Positions 33,401 to 42,199 are shown, counted from the first letter of the stretch. The stretch: 62,156 nucleotides of DNA from Saprospiraceae bacterium (GCA_021739645.1 JAIPBL010000030.1:1-62156); one strand, 5' to 3'. Translations and numbers: made by a program. Notes: a model not told the origin generated them from the letters alone.

Positions 33401-36070
33401 TCAATTCCCCTTCCCCTTCCCCTTCCCCTTCTCCTTCCCCAAAACCCCATCAATAAACTCCTTCCGTTTTTCCTTTCGCTCCCGTTTTTTGAGCATCTTT
33501 TCGTTTTCCTTCTCAATGCGGAGCGCTTCCTCGCTTTTCGTGGCAGAGAGGTTGCCGCCTTTTTTAGTATCTGTTTCGTCGTCAATAGCCCCGCCTTCGA
33601 GGGGGGCTATGCCATCAACCTCGGTGGAGTCAGAGGGGGGGAGCAAGGCCCGCAAGCGCTGTAGGTTGAACTGCCGAATATCTTCTTCGATGGAATCCAG
33701 CGGGATGTTTTCGTAGTAGGCAATCGAATCCAAAATCCAATCAATGGGAACAATGCGGTCAGGGCAATTGAAGGCCGTGGCAGCAGCGCCTTTTAACGGA
33801 GGGAACGATTGCTTTGTCCACTCCTTGAAGGCAGGGTCATTGTAGGCATTTTTCAAAAAACGGCCAACGATGGGCAACGCCGTAGCGCCGCCCTGCCCGA
33901 TCCTCGTAGATTTCCAGCGCACCAGCGGCTGTTCGGCACCGACCCATGCGCCCACCACGATACTCGGCGTGAAGCTAATGAACCAGCCATCGGAATTGTT
34001 GTCTGTCGTACCCGTTTTGCCTGCGGCATGAAGGAAGCGGAAATCGGAATTGGCGAGCCAGCGGAGGCGGCCTCCGGTACCCCCGTCCACCACGCCTTGG
34101 AGCAAGTGGCGCACCATCTGGGCATGTTCCTCCTGCAAAATCCGGGGAAAGGACTTGGGGTCAGGGGTGTTAAATTCGACGATGGGCTGCCCGTCCATCG
34201 TTTCGATGCGAGAGACCATGCTCATGGTGGGCAGCACCCCCTCGTTGTCGAAGACCGAAAACAACCGCACCATCTCGAACAGCGTGGCGTCCACTGCACC
34301 AAGGGCGATGCCCGGTTCGTGCGGTATTTTCGAAGAAATGCCCATTCGTTTTGCCAGCGCAACGACGGAATCAATGCCCACGCTGTCGTTCAGGATGAGC
34401 TGCACGGCAGCGGTGTTCACGGAGTTGCGCATGCCGCCCATCATGGAGTAGCTGCCGCCGTACTTGCCGTCGGCGTTGCGGGGCGCCCAGTTGTCCCATT
34501 CCGGGTAGGTTCGGAAATCGTTTGGTATTTGCGCGCAGGGTGAAACACCCGCCTCGATGGCCTTGGCGTAAACAACGGGTTTGAAGGTAGAGCCCACTTG
34601 CCGAAGGGCATTGACGTGGTCGAACTTGAAATGCTTGTAATTGATGCCGCCAACCCAGGCCAGCACCTGCCCGGTGCGTGGGTCGGCAGCCAGCACGCCC
34701 GTGTTGAGGATGGAAAGGTAGTATTTCAGCGAGTCCAACGGGGACATGAGCGTATCCTGTTCCTGCGTTTCCGTTGCCCAACTGAAAACGGTCATCTGCG
34801 AGGGCGTGAGGAAATTGGAGTCAATTTGCGCCTCCGTCAGTCCCCGCTCTTTCAACAGTTTGTAACGCTCCGTCAGTTTTTTCTGCTGCTGGAGCAAATC
34901 CTCACTGCCATAGGGCACTGAGCCCGCGTAGCCTTTGAAGTGGTCAATGAAGCTTTTTTGCAGCGCCTTCATCTGAAACTGCACGGCTTCTTCGGCGTGT
35001 GCTTGCAGTTTGGAGTTGATGGTCGTATAGATTTTTAGGCCGTCGGTGTAAACATTGTAGGGCCTGCCGTCGGGATGGTGGTATTTGCGTAGTTCTGCCT
35101 CCAATTGTAGGCGCAGCGTCTCCCGGAAATAGGTTGCTTGTCCATCGTTGTGGTCTTCGATATGGTATTTGGTGATAACGGGCAGTTTGTACAACGAATC
35201 GGCAGCGGCTTGCTCCAAATATTTTTCTTTGACCATTTGCCCAAAGACCACGTTTCGGCGCTCCTTGGCCGACTTGGGATTGCGCACTGGGTTGTAGGCC
35301 GTATTGGCCTTCAACATGCCCACCAACGTGGCAGCTTCCTCTATCTTGATGTCGAAAGGGGTCTTGCTAAAAAACCGTTCACAGGCGATTTTTATCCCAA
35401 AAATATTTTCTCCAAAGGGGACAGTATTCAGGTAGAGGGCGAGTATCTGGTCTTTGTCGTAAACTGATTCCAGTCGCCTAGCAACAATCATTTCCTTGAA
35501 CTTTGCCACGGGCGTGGTCAGTTTGCCCAGCCGTTTGCGAGGATACAGGTTTTTGGCGAGCTGCTGGCTGATCGTGCTGCCGCCTCCACCCGACTCATCG
35601 CCCTGCAAAATACTTCGGAAAAGCACCCGCAATGTGGCCCGAAAATCAATGCCTCCATGGTCACGGAATCGGGCGTCTTCTGTCGAAATCAAGGCATTGA
35701 CGATGAATGGCGAAATGCTGTCAAGGTCACTGGGCAGACGGTTTTCGATGAAATATTTGCCCAAAAGCACACTGTCAGCGCTGTAAACCTCGGAGGCAAC
35801 GCTCTGATTGAGGTTGCGAAGATCGGATTTGCTGGCCACATGGCCGAAAACACCGATCAGAATGGCAAAAATGAATAGGAAAATACTGCCGAAGCCTAGC
35901 GCAAATAGCGATCCCAGCCAAAAAATTACCTTTGCCAGCCGTGGGGATTTTTCCTCTAAACGGCGGTAGCGCTTTATGAATGGCAGTAAAACTGGATAGG
36001 CCAGCGACTTGAAGCGCTGCCATTTTGCCTTAAAAAAACCTGATTGAGACCCTGTGCCTTTTTCTTTCAT
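33401..36070 (-). CDS. Class A penicillin-binding protein (PBP1a type)
   Basis: 889 residues. One N-terminal membrane helix (about 46-70, VIFWLGSLFALGFGSIFLF). GT51 glycosyltransferase domain (about 90-270): ALISTEDARFRDHGGIDF with catalytic Glu, and GGGSTISQQLAKNLYP. Transpeptidase domain (about 420-750): GSTFKPVVYAKA with the active Ser, the SxN motif SVNTA, and KTGTTDNNSDG. It polymerises and cross-links peptidoglycan in the periplasm. The C-terminus is charged and ends in GKGKGKGN, encoded by a CCCCTT word tract that overlaps the stop codon region. Single gene. Confidence 0.95.
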   Translation of the reverse strand: MKEKGTGSQSGFFKAKWQRFKSLAYPVLLPFIKRYRRLEEKSPRLAKVIFWLGSLFALGFGSIFLFIFAILIGVFGHVASKSDLRNLNQSVASEVYSADSVLLGKYFIENRLPSDLDSISPFIVNALISTEDARFRDHGGIDFRATLRVLFRSILQGDESGGGGSTISQQLAKNLYPRKRLGKLTTPVAKFKEMIVARRLESVYDKDQILALYLNTVPFGENIFGIKIACERFFSKTPFDIKIEEAATLVGMLKANTAYNPVRNPKSAKERRNVVFGQMVKEKYLEQAAADSLYKLPVITKYHIEDHNDGQATYFRETLRLQLEAELRKYHHPDGRPYNVYTDGLKIYTTINSKLQAHAEEAVQFQMKALQKSFIDHFKGYAGSVPYGSEDLLQQQKKLTERYKLLKERGLTEAQIDSNFLTPSQMTVFSWATETQEQDTLMSPLDSLKYYLSILNTGVLAADPRTGQVLAWVGGINYKHFKFDHVNALRQVGSTFKPVVYAKAIEAGVSPCAQIPNDFRTYPEWDNWAPRNADGKYGGSYSMMGGMRNSVNTAAVQLILNDSVGIDSVVALAKRMGISSKIPHEPGIALGAVDATLFEMVRLFSVFDNEGVLPTMSMVSRIETMDGQPIVEFNTPDPKSFPRILQEEHAQMVRHLLQGVVDGGTGGRLRWLANSDFRFLHAAGKTGTTDNNSDGWFISFTPSIVVGAWVGAEQPLVRWKSTRIGQGGATALPIVGRFLKNAYNDPAFKEWTKQSFPPLKGAAATAFNCPDRIVPIDWILDSIAYYENIPLDSIEEDIRQFNLQRLRALLPPSDSTEVDGIAPLEGGAIDDETDTKKGGNLSATKSEEALRIEKENEKMLKKRERKEKRKEFIDGVLGKEKGKGKGKGN
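33402..33441. repeat. CCCCTT tandem repeat at the 3' end of the PBP gene
   Basis: CCCCTTCCCCTTCCCCTTCC followed by CCTTCTCCTTCCCC; on the coding strand GGGGAAGGGGAAG. It encodes the last residues of the PBP (Lys/Gly repeats). Confidence 0.85.
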
Positions 36071-36106
36071 GTAGTTGAATGGTGTGCCCGCAAATGTAGC
36101 TATTTC

Positions 36107-36190
36107 AACGGAGTTTCGAGTTTCGAGTTTGAGTTTCGAGAGAACCCTTCTTTGCTCGCTGCCCGAAACTCAAAACCAGAAACCCGAAAG
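36107..36190. repeat. TTTCGAG word inverted repeat upstream of the GT39 gene
   Basis: Left: GGAGTTTCGAGTTTCGAGTT then TGAGTTTCGAG; right: CCCGAAACTCAAAACC then AGAAACCCGAAAGG. The halves are largely complementary. Confidence 0.8.
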
Positions 36191-36196
36191 GTTAAA

Positions 36197-36204
36197 TACC
36201 TTTG
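36197..36204 (+). promoter_or_regulatory. Candidate -7 box of the GT39 gene
   Basis: TACCTTTG matches TAnnTTTG. A good -33 TTTG is not seen at normal spacing. Confidence 0.35.
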
Positions 36205-36242
36205 CGCCTTAAAATGTTCGCCTTTTGAACCAATTGCGCCGC

Positions 36243-37889
36243 ATGTTGACCAACCCCCAGCACCTACTGCTACTTGCAGTTGGGCTGCTATTGTTGCCTG
36301 CATTGCTCACCCATCTCGGCTTGTTGGCCTTCACCGGCGATGAGGCAATCCGGGCACTGGTGGCACTTGAAATGCGCATCTCCGGCAACTACATCACCCC
36401 CACCATGTTCGGTGAGTTTTACTACAACAAACCGCCGCTCTACAACTGGATTCTGCTAGCCGTCTTCGACCTCACAGGCCGCACCGACGAGTTCATCGCC
36501 CGCCTCCCCACCGTGTTTTTCCTATTGGCCTACGCCACCACCGTCTGGTTTTTTGTGAAAAAACACCTCAGCGGGGAGGGCGACCGCAGGGGTCGCCCCT
36601 ACCACGGTACCGACTGCCAACTGCCAACTGTCGAACTGCTAACTTCCTTTGCCCTCATCACCTGTGGCCGAATCCTCTTCTGGGATTCCATGCTGGCGCT
36701 GATTGACACCAGTTTTTCGTGGGTAATGTACACCATGTTCATGGTCATTTTCACGCAAGGCGAACGGGGCAAGCACGGGCCGCTGTTCGTTTGGGCGTAC
36801 CTGCTGGCAGCCATCGGGTTCATGCTCAAGGGGCTGCCTTCGGTGGTGTTCCTCGGCATCGCCCTCTTGGCCTATTTTTTTTGGGTGAAAAAATGGCGCA
36901 AACTGTTCTCGTTAGCACACCTCGGCGGCATGGCCGTTTTTGGTGTGGTAGTAGGCAGCTACTACGCCCTCTACGCACAGCAGAACGGGCTGACCACGGT
37001 GTTCAGCACCCTGTTCAACGAGTCGGCCAAGCGCACCTTCGTCGAGCATGGACTGGGCAAAACGGTGCTGCACCTGTTCACCTTCCCCTTCGAGATGTGT
37101 TACCACTTCCTGCCGTGGACGCTGCTGGCGGTTTATTTGCTCCGCAAAAATGCGCTCCAGCTCCTGCGGCAGCACCACTTCATCGCCTGGAACGGGCTGG
37201 TTTTCATCACCACCATCCTGCCCTATTGGGTCTCCGTGGAAGTCTATCCCCGCTACCTGCTGATGCACGTGCCGCTGGCGTTCACGGTGCTATTTTACCT
37301 CCATTTCAAGAACAAGGAAGTCGGCTCGCCGACCGTGCGTTGGGTCGAGGGTATTTTTCAGGGGCTTTGCTGGGTGATGCTCGCCGCAAGTTTTGCACCT
37401 TTGTGGTGGCCAGCCGTGCAGCACGTGCCGTTTTTGTACCTAAAAGTAGGTTTTTTGGCTGCCGCAACGGGTTTGCTGCTTTGGGCGTACCGGCGCTGGG
37501 AAGCCCAGCGGATGTTGACTTTTATGGCCGTCATGCTCGTGGCAAGAATGGCCTTCAACTGGTTCATCCTGCCCACCCGGCTGGAGATAGACTGTAGAAA
37601 CCAGGTGCGCCAGACCACCCTCGATGCCGTGCAAAAACTCGAAGGCCGCCCTATTTTTATTTACAAGGGAAGCCTTGGCCAAGAGCCTGTTCCAGCCTAC
37701 TATTTTACCCGAGAAACCAATCAGATTTTGGCGATAAAAGAAAACGCCATTGACTCAAATGCCTATTATCTATTGAACCCAAACATCTACCCAATCAGTT
37801 ACAAGCAAATCACCAGCATCAAAACCCTCTGGAAATGTGAGGACTTGACGGTGGCTAAAATAAAAGAGGGTGAGAAGGTGAGAAGGTGA
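36243..37889 (+). CDS. GT39/ArnT-like membrane glycosyltransferase with repeat-derived insert
   Basis: 548 residues from the ATG at 36243; a TTG at 36225 would add six. The first membrane helix is followed by the family signature FTGDEAIRALVALEM (acidic pair) and NYITPTMFGEFYYNKPPLYNW. About 10-12 membrane helices are seen through residue 440, then a periplasmic C-terminal part. Members move a sugar from a polyprenyl-phosphate carrier to lipid or protein; the GT2 gene downstream probably makes that carrier. Oddities: after FFVKKHLSGEG there is a loop insert of about 22 residues (GDRRGRPYHGTDCQLPTVEL) encoded by a REP-like palindrome and CCAACTG words, and the C-terminal EGEKVRR is encoded by a GTGAGAAG word tract. 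Confidence 0.88.
   Translation: MLTNPQHLLLLAVGLLLLPALLTHLGLLAFTGDEAIRALVALEMRISGNYITPTMFGEFYYNKPPLYNWILLAVFDLTGRTDEFIARLPTVFFLLAYATTVWFFVKKHLSGEGDRRGRPYHGTDCQLPTVELLTSFALITCGRILFWDSMLALIDTSFSWVMYTMFMVIFTQGERGKHGPLFVWAYLLAAIGFMLKGLPSVVFLGIALLAYFFWVKKWRKLFSLAHLGGMAVFGVVVGSYYALYAQQNGLTTVFSTLFNESAKRTFVEHGLGKTVLHLFTFPFEMCYHFLPWTLLAVYLLRKNALQLLRQHHFIAWNGLVFITTILPYWVSVEVYPRYLLMHVPLAFTVLFYLHFKNKEVGSPTVRWVEGIFQGLCWVMLAASFAPLWWPAVQHVPFLYLKVGFLAAATGLLLWAYRRWEAQRMLTFMAVMLVARMAFNWFILPTRLEIDCRNQVRQTTLDAVQKLEGRPIFIYKGSLGQEPVPAYYFTRETNQILAIKENAIDSNAYYLLNPNIYPISYKQITSIKTLWKCEDLTVAKIKEGEKVRR
36586..36645. repeat. REP-like palindrome plus CCAACTG words inside the GT39 gene
   Basis: GGGCGACCGCAGGGGTCGCC (36579-36598) resembles a widespread bacterial intergenic repeat with the GGGCGACC/GGTCGCC pair. 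It is followed by ACTGCCAACTGCCAACTG and TCGAACTGCTAACT. The insert keeps the frame open. Confidence 0.85.
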
Positions 37890-38024
37890 GCGAGTGAGAG
37901 AGTGAGAGAAGTCAGCAGAATGAGCATGGGGTGAGGGGTGAAAACTCGCATCCGCCCGCTCACCCGCCCCTCTCACGCGCTCACTCGTTCACGCTCTCGC
38001 CGCTCTCACCTTCTCACCTTCTAT
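37872..38024. repeat. GTGAGAG / CTCACCTTC word inverted repeat between GT39 and GT2 genes
   Basis: Left half: GGTGAGAAGGTGAGAAGGTG, AGCGAGTGAGAGAGTGAGAG. Right half: CTCACTCGTTCACGCTCTC, GCCGCTCTCACCTTCTCACC. It begins inside the GT39 coding end and stops 4-5 nt before the GT2 ATG. Confidence 0.9.
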
Positions 38025-38028
38025 AAAA

Positions 38029-38958
38029 ATGAAATTATCCGTCGTCATCACGGTTTACAACGAAGAAGAAAACATCCGCCCGCTGTTCGACCAGCTCGTG
38101 GCGGCCTTGCAGGGCATTGACTACGAAATCATCTACGTGGACGATGGCTCCCGGGACAGTACGCTTTCGGAGCTGAAAAAGCTCAAGCACGACCGTCTGC
38201 GCTTTCTCGAATTCCGGAAGAACTACGGCCAGAGCATGGCGCTCATGGCTGGCATTGACCATGCGGAGGGTGACTTCATTGCCACCATGGACGGCGACCT
38301 GCAAAACGACCCTGCCGACCTGCCCGCCATGCTCCAACTGGCCGAGGAAGGCGACTGGGACCTCGTCGCTGGCATCCGGGCGAACCGCAAGGACGGCATG
38401 GTGCTCCGCAAAATCCCCAGCCTCATCGCCAACTGGATCATCCGAACCTCCACCGATGTACACCTGAAGGACTACGGCTGCGCCCTCAAGGTTTTCCGTG
38501 CTGACATCGCCAAGGACCTTGGCCTCTACGGCGAACTGCACCGCTTCATCCCCGTGCTGGCACGGCTGGAAGGCGCCCGCATCACACAGTTGGACGTGCG
38601 GCACCATGCCCGCCAATTCGGCAAGTCGAAGTATGGTCTGGGGCGCACCTTCAAGGTGGTCAGCGACCTGCTGCTCATGCTCTTCATGAAAAAATACCTC
38701 CAGCGTCCGATGCACCTTTTCGGGAACGTGGGCGTCGGCATTTTCTCCATCGGCGTACTCATCAACATTTACCTGGGAATCCTAAAATTCACGGGCCATG
38801 ACATCTGGGGCAAGCCGTTGTTGATTCTTGGCCTTATGCTGGTGCTGGCAGGCATTCAATTAATTACGATTGGTATTGTGGTGGAAATTCAGATGCGAAC
38901 GTATTACGAATCGCAGCAAAAGCGGCCTTATAAGGTGAGAAGGGAATACCACGGATGA
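38029..38958 (+). CDS. GT2 polyprenyl-phosphate glycosyltransferase (DPM1/ArnC-like)
   Basis: 309 residues. GT-A domain (1-225): MKLSVVITVYNEEENIRPLF, IIYVDDGSRDSTL (nucleotide-binding Asp pair), TMDGDLQNDPADLP with the metal-binding DxD-type motif. Two C-terminal membrane helices (about 235-260 and 268-292) anchor it. It charges undecaprenyl phosphate with a sugar from a nucleotide sugar. It lies 139 nt after the GT39 gene and very likely supplies its donor. Confidence 0.92.
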   Translation: MKLSVVITVYNEEENIRPLFDQLVAALQGIDYEIIYVDDGSRDSTLSELKKLKHDRLRFLEFRKNYGQSMALMAGIDHAEGDFIATMDGDLQNDPADLPAMLQLAEEGDWDLVAGIRANRKDGMVLRKIPSLIANWIIRTSTDVHLKDYGCALKVFRADIAKDLGLYGELHRFIPVLARLEGARITQLDVRHHARQFGKSKYGLGRTFKVVSDLLLMLFMKKYLQRPMHLFGNVGVGIFSIGVLINIYLGILKFTGHDIWGKPLLILGLMLVLAGIQLITIGIVVEIQMRTYYESQQKRPYKVRREYHG

Positions 38959-39052
38959 ATTACGATTTACGATTGGGCTGGTGTGCGCTCGTGCTACGGG
39001 GGGGCGGGCGCTGCATATTTGATGGAGCGCAATGCGGTCAGGGTTTTAATTG

Positions 39053-39090
39053 AAAAGGTGACACAGCGAGGAGCAGTATCACCTTTTTTA
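39053..39090 (+). terminator. Terminator of the GT2 gene
   Basis: AAAAGGTGA (39053-39061) pairs with TCACCTTTT (39079-39087) and runs into a T-rich stretch. Confidence 0.7.
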
Positions 39091-39107
39091 TTTGGGCATT
39101 GAGGCCG

Positions 39108-39138
39108 TTGCAGGATATTTTTTCCTGCGCTATCTTGC
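39108..39138 (+). promoter_or_regulatory. Candidate promoter of the Cys-motif protein gene
   Basis: TTG (39108-39110), 20 nt, TATCTTGC (39131-39138), a near match to the Bacteroidota promoter. Leader about 30 nt. Confidence 0.45.
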
Positions 39139-39173
39139 ATTCGCAATGGCCCAGCTTTCCAATGCAACATACT

Positions 39174-39929
39174 ATGGACGAAGAAAAATACATCCCTGGC
39201 ATTTACAATTACTGCGACCGTTGGTGTGAGCAGTGCAGATACACCGACCGCTGTTACAGCTTCCAAATGGAAGTAGAAGCTGGTTTAACAGCGGAAGACA
39301 AAGACATTTCCAACCCAAAATTTTGGGAGCATGTCTCCAACAACATGAAAAAGGCGCTCGAAATGCTCCACCAACACGCCGAGGAAATGGGCATTGACCT
39401 CGACAACTTGCCCGATGTGGAGGAGCCTCTGCCCAGCAAAAAAGTTGTCGAACTCACGGAGCACTGGACAAAACTCCACGACGACTATTTGGACAAAGCA
39501 GATGCGTTTTTCGAAGAAAACAAAGATTATTTTCCTGAAAAAGGCCATGAGTCCATCCGATGGGTGGAAATGGGAATTAAAGGGGAGAACGAAACATTGG
39601 CCTTCTGGCAGGACGTCACGAACAAGCGGGAAATAATTGGCTGGTACTTATACTTTATTGGGGCTAAAATAAGTCGGGCGCTGAACGGCTATGACGAAAT
39701 CAATGATGAGCACTGGGACAGCCCGCTTCAAAGCGATTCCTACTGCACTTCCCGCATTCTTGTCATTGCCATTGAGCGCAGCATGGCTGCTTGGCAGGTT
39801 TTTCTCGGCGCTTTTCCAGAAAAGGAAAATGAAATCCTCGATATGTTGACCCTGTTGGATAAATTGCGGCGGCAAGTAGTCGCCGTTTTTCCTGATTGGC
39901 AAAAGACAATGCCAGGGGTAGAATGGTGA
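39174..39929 (+). CDS. Conserved protein with N-terminal CxxxCxxCxxxxxC motif, unknown function
   Basis: 251 residues from the ATG at 39174. The N-terminus has NYCDRWCEQCRYTDRCYSF (Cys14, 18, 21, 27), a likely metal or Fe-S site recurring in hypothetical Bacteroidota proteins. The rest is helical and acidic, with paired Trp-containing helices (HWTKLHDDYLDKADAFFEEN, REIIGWYLYFIGAKISRALN). No signal peptide. I do not know the function; the layout (Cys cluster plus helical bundle) could be a ferritin-like or sensor protein, but no di-iron motif is seen. Confidence 0.8.
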   Translation: MDEEKYIPGIYNYCDRWCEQCRYTDRCYSFQMEVEAGLTAEDKDISNPKFWEHVSNNMKKALEMLHQHAEEMGIDLDNLPDVEEPLPSKKVVELTEHWTKLHDDYLDKADAFFEENKDYFPEKGHESIRWVEMGIKGENETLAFWQDVTNKREIIGWYLYFIGAKISRALNGYDEINDEHWDSPLQSDSYCTSRILVIAIERSMAAWQVFLGAFPEKENEILDMLTLLDKLRRQVVAVFPDWQKTMPGVEW

Positions 39930-39963
39930 CAAACAAATAATATTTTCATCGCAAACCAGTACC

Positions 39964-40680
39964 ATGCCCACCCGAGCCCACCGCTACCACTACGCCACCC
40001 AATACCCGCACGAGGGCATGCCCGTCGCCAACATCTTCCAGCAAATACACGACAGCGGCGCATGGAACGTCGTTACCACCGAGTCCGTCTCCGGCGAAGG
40101 CTCCACGCTGGTGCAGACCGCCACGCTGCGGGCCGAGCTGCCCGGCCTCCTCCGCAAGTTGGGCATCCGCTCCCTGCTCGACCTCCCCTGCGGCGACTTC
40201 AACTGGATGCAGCGCCTCGACCTTACGGGCATCCGCTACACGGGTGGCGACATTGTGCCCGCCCTCGTGGAGCGCAACCAAGCCCAGTTCGGCAACGAAA
40301 ACCGCCAGTTCCTGCACCTCAACCTGCTCACTGACCCGCTCCCCGCCGCCGACCTGCTCTTCTGCCGTGACTGCCTCGTACACCTCAGCTTCGCCGACAT
40401 ACAGACCGCCCTCGCCAATATCCGGTGCAGCGGTATCACCTACCTTGCCACCACCCATTTTCACGACGAACCTGAAAACGCCAACATCCTCACCGGCGGC
40501 TGGCGGCCACTGAACTTTTTCAAAGCGCCGTTCAAGTTCCCAGCGCCCGTGGCAGAAATCAATGAAAATTGTACGGAGATGGAGGGGGCGTTTAGCGATA
40601 AGTGTTTGGTGGTGTGGAGGGTAGATGATTTACGATTTACGACTGACGATTTACGACTGTCCCCCAATCGTAAATCGTAA
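39964..40680 (+). CDS. Class I SAM-dependent methyltransferase with repeat-encoded tail
   Basis: 238 residues. Motif I is SLLDLPCGDFNWMQ, then TGGDIVPALVERNQ and LLFCRDCLVHLSFADI, which complete the Rossmann core (about 60-170). The N-terminal HYATQYPHEGMPVANIFQ segment is typical of small tail-less methyltransferases of unknown substrate. The last 18 residues (DDLRFTTDDLRLSPNRKS) are encoded by the TTTACGA word repeat at 40624-40684, so the natural stop seems lost and the protein lengthened. It lies 34 nt after the preceding gene. Confidence 0.85.
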   Translation: MPTRAHRYHYATQYPHEGMPVANIFQQIHDSGAWNVVTTESVSGEGSTLVQTATLRAELPGLLRKLGIRSLLDLPCGDFNWMQRLDLTGIRYTGGDIVPALVERNQAQFGNENRQFLHLNLLTDPLPAADLLFCRDCLVHLSFADIQTALANIRCSGITYLATTHFHDEPENANILTGGWRPLNFFKAPFKFPAPVAEINENCTEMEGAFSDKCLVVWRVDDLRFTTDDLRLSPNRKS

Positions 40681-40684
40681 ATCG
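40624..40684. repeat. TTTACGA word inverted repeat forming a gene end
   Basis: GATGATTTACGATTTACGA, CTGACGATTTACGACTG, then AATCGTAAATCGTAAATCG. It encodes the methyltransferase C-terminus and fills the gap to the convergent gene stop at 40686. Same words as 8805-8896. Confidence 0.9.
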
Positions 40685-40685
40685 C

Positions 40686-42137
40686 TTAGTTTTTCCAATC
40701 CTTCCGCTCCTGCTCCCGATGGTGCAGCGCCACCCGCACCCCATATTTTTCCTGGATATGCTTCGCCAACTGGTCGGCAGCATACACCGAGCGGTGCTGC
40801 CCGCCCGTGCAGCCGAAGTTGAAGCTCAGGTCGGTGAAGCTCCGCTCGATATAATTCTCGATGGCGGGGTCGGTGAGCAGGTAAACCTGGTTCAGGAACT
40901 CCTCCATGTTCGAGTGCAGTTGCAGGAAATTGATGACCGACTCATCACGTCCCGTCAGTTTTTTGTATGGTTCATAGAGACCGGGGTTGTGGATGAACCG
41001 GCAGTCGAAGATGAAGCCGCCGCCGTGGCCAGTCGTGTCTTCCGGCAGGCCCTGTTTGTAGCTGAAACTCTGCACGCTTACCGTCAGTAGGCTTGAAGCA
41101 CCCCGCTCCTTGTCGAACGGCTCGAACTTTTTGGAAGAAACAATGGCGTTCAGCGCCTTGGTCAGTTCCGGCAGCTCGATGGGGAAATTGGCATTTTCCA
41201 AAATCCACTTCACGTTGCGGATGGCGAACGGTATGCTCTTGATGAAATACTCCTTCCGTTCGAACAGCCCCCGAAACCCATACGTCCCAAAGGTCTGGAT
41301 GCTGCGGATGAGCACGTAGCCGTGGAAGTATTCGAGGAACTTCGCCCGGTCCACCGGCTTTTGTTTTTCCACCGTGTCGAGGTAATGGTCAAGAAGTTCT
41401 CGACGGATTTCGTCGGGAACATTGGCCTTGGCTTGGAAGAGCAGCGAGGCAAGGTCGTATTGCAGCGCACCCTGTCGTCCGCCCTGATAATCAATGAAAT
41501 AAGGTTCTCCGCCTTTCACCATGATGTTCCTCGCCTGAAAGTCCCGGAACATAAAATGGCTGCAATCCGTCGTCAGCAGGTACTCGGCGAAGCGGTGGGC
41601 ATCGTCCTCCAGTGCTTGCTCGTCAAAGGGGATTTTGGCCAGTTTCAGAAAATAATACTTGAATGTGTTGAAGTCCCAGAGCATACTCTGTTTGTCAAAA
41701 GCCGGGCGTGGGTAGCAGGCCGAGTAGTCCAGCCCCTCGCCGCCCTGGATTTGGAGCAGCGCCAGTTTTTCCACCGTTTTTTTATACAACTGAACGAGGT
41801 AATCGGGAAACTGGTCGCCCGCCTGCAGCAGGTAGCTGTACAGCGTCGTGGCACCGAGGTCTTCTTGGAGGTACACACTGCGGTCGAGGTCTTCGGCGTA
41901 AATGGCAGGCACGGGCAGTCCCTTGGCATGGAAATGTTTGGAAAAACAGAGAAAGGCGTTGTTCTCCTTCCGGTCGAGGTTGTAGGTGCCGATGGCCGTT
42001 TTGCCTGTGCTACTCGACAAGCGGTAGTAGATTCGGGCTGAGCCACTGGGCGCCAGCGGCAGCACGAGGTCGGGGCGGTCGCCACTCCACTGCTCGAAGA
42101 GTTCGGCGAGGGCGTTTTCGATTTGTGTATTGGACAT
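40686..42137 (-). CDS. APH/AmgK-like sugar kinase fused to a RapZ C-terminal domain
   Basis: 483 residues. The N-terminal two thirds (about 10-325) is an aminoglycoside-phosphotransferase-fold kinase: SGSARIYYRL nucleotide loop, catalytic HFMFRDFQARNIMV (RD-x4-N), and metal-binding YFIDYQGGRQG. This resembles AmgK-type anomeric kinases for N-acetylmuramate or glucosamine. The C-terminal third (about 350-483) is RapZ-C: VSVQSFSYKQGLP, FIFDCRFIHNPGL, then SFNFGCTGGQHRSVYAADQLA. In E. coli, RapZ-C binds glucosamine-6-phosphate and small RNAs, and its N-terminal kinase-like part is unrelated. The fusion suggests sensing or salvage of amino sugars for cell-wall synthesis. The gene is followed upstream by a 25-bp inverted repeat. 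Confidence 0.88.
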   Translation of the reverse strand: MSNTQIENALAELFEQWSGDRPDLVLPLAPSGSARIYYRLSSSTGKTAIGTYNLDRKENNAFLCFSKHFHAKGLPVPAIYAEDLDRSVYLQEDLGATTLYSYLLQAGDQFPDYLVQLYKKTVEKLALLQIQGGEGLDYSACYPRPAFDKQSMLWDFNTFKYYFLKLAKIPFDEQALEDDAHRFAEYLLTTDCSHFMFRDFQARNIMVKGGEPYFIDYQGGRQGALQYDLASLLFQAKANVPDEIRRELLDHYLDTVEKQKPVDRAKFLEYFHGYVLIRSIQTFGTYGFRGLFERKEYFIKSIPFAIRNVKWILENANFPIELPELTKALNAIVSSKKFEPFDKERGASSLLTVSVQSFSYKQGLPEDTTGHGGGFIFDCRFIHNPGLYEPYKKLTGRDESVINFLQLHSNMEEFLNQVYLLTDPAIENYIERSFTDLSFNFGCTGGQHRSVYAADQLAKHIQEKYGVRVALHHREQERKDWKN

Positions 42138-42199
42138 ATTTCTTGTTTGGTGAAGGTGTTGGGTAAAAGTAGCAGACTTTTAATTTTCACGCAGGTGCT

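Noticed and set aside
33385-33402. GCGGGTTCAATTCCCC, like a tRNA T-arm
   Set aside because: No acceptor, D or anticodon stems are found in the preceding 80 nt; it is the junction of the spacer with the CCCCTT tract.
37872-38024. Repeated GTGAGAAG/CTCACC units resembling a CRISPR array
   Set aside because: Words are 5-8 nt with no regular spacers, form an inverted repeat, and no cas genes are present.
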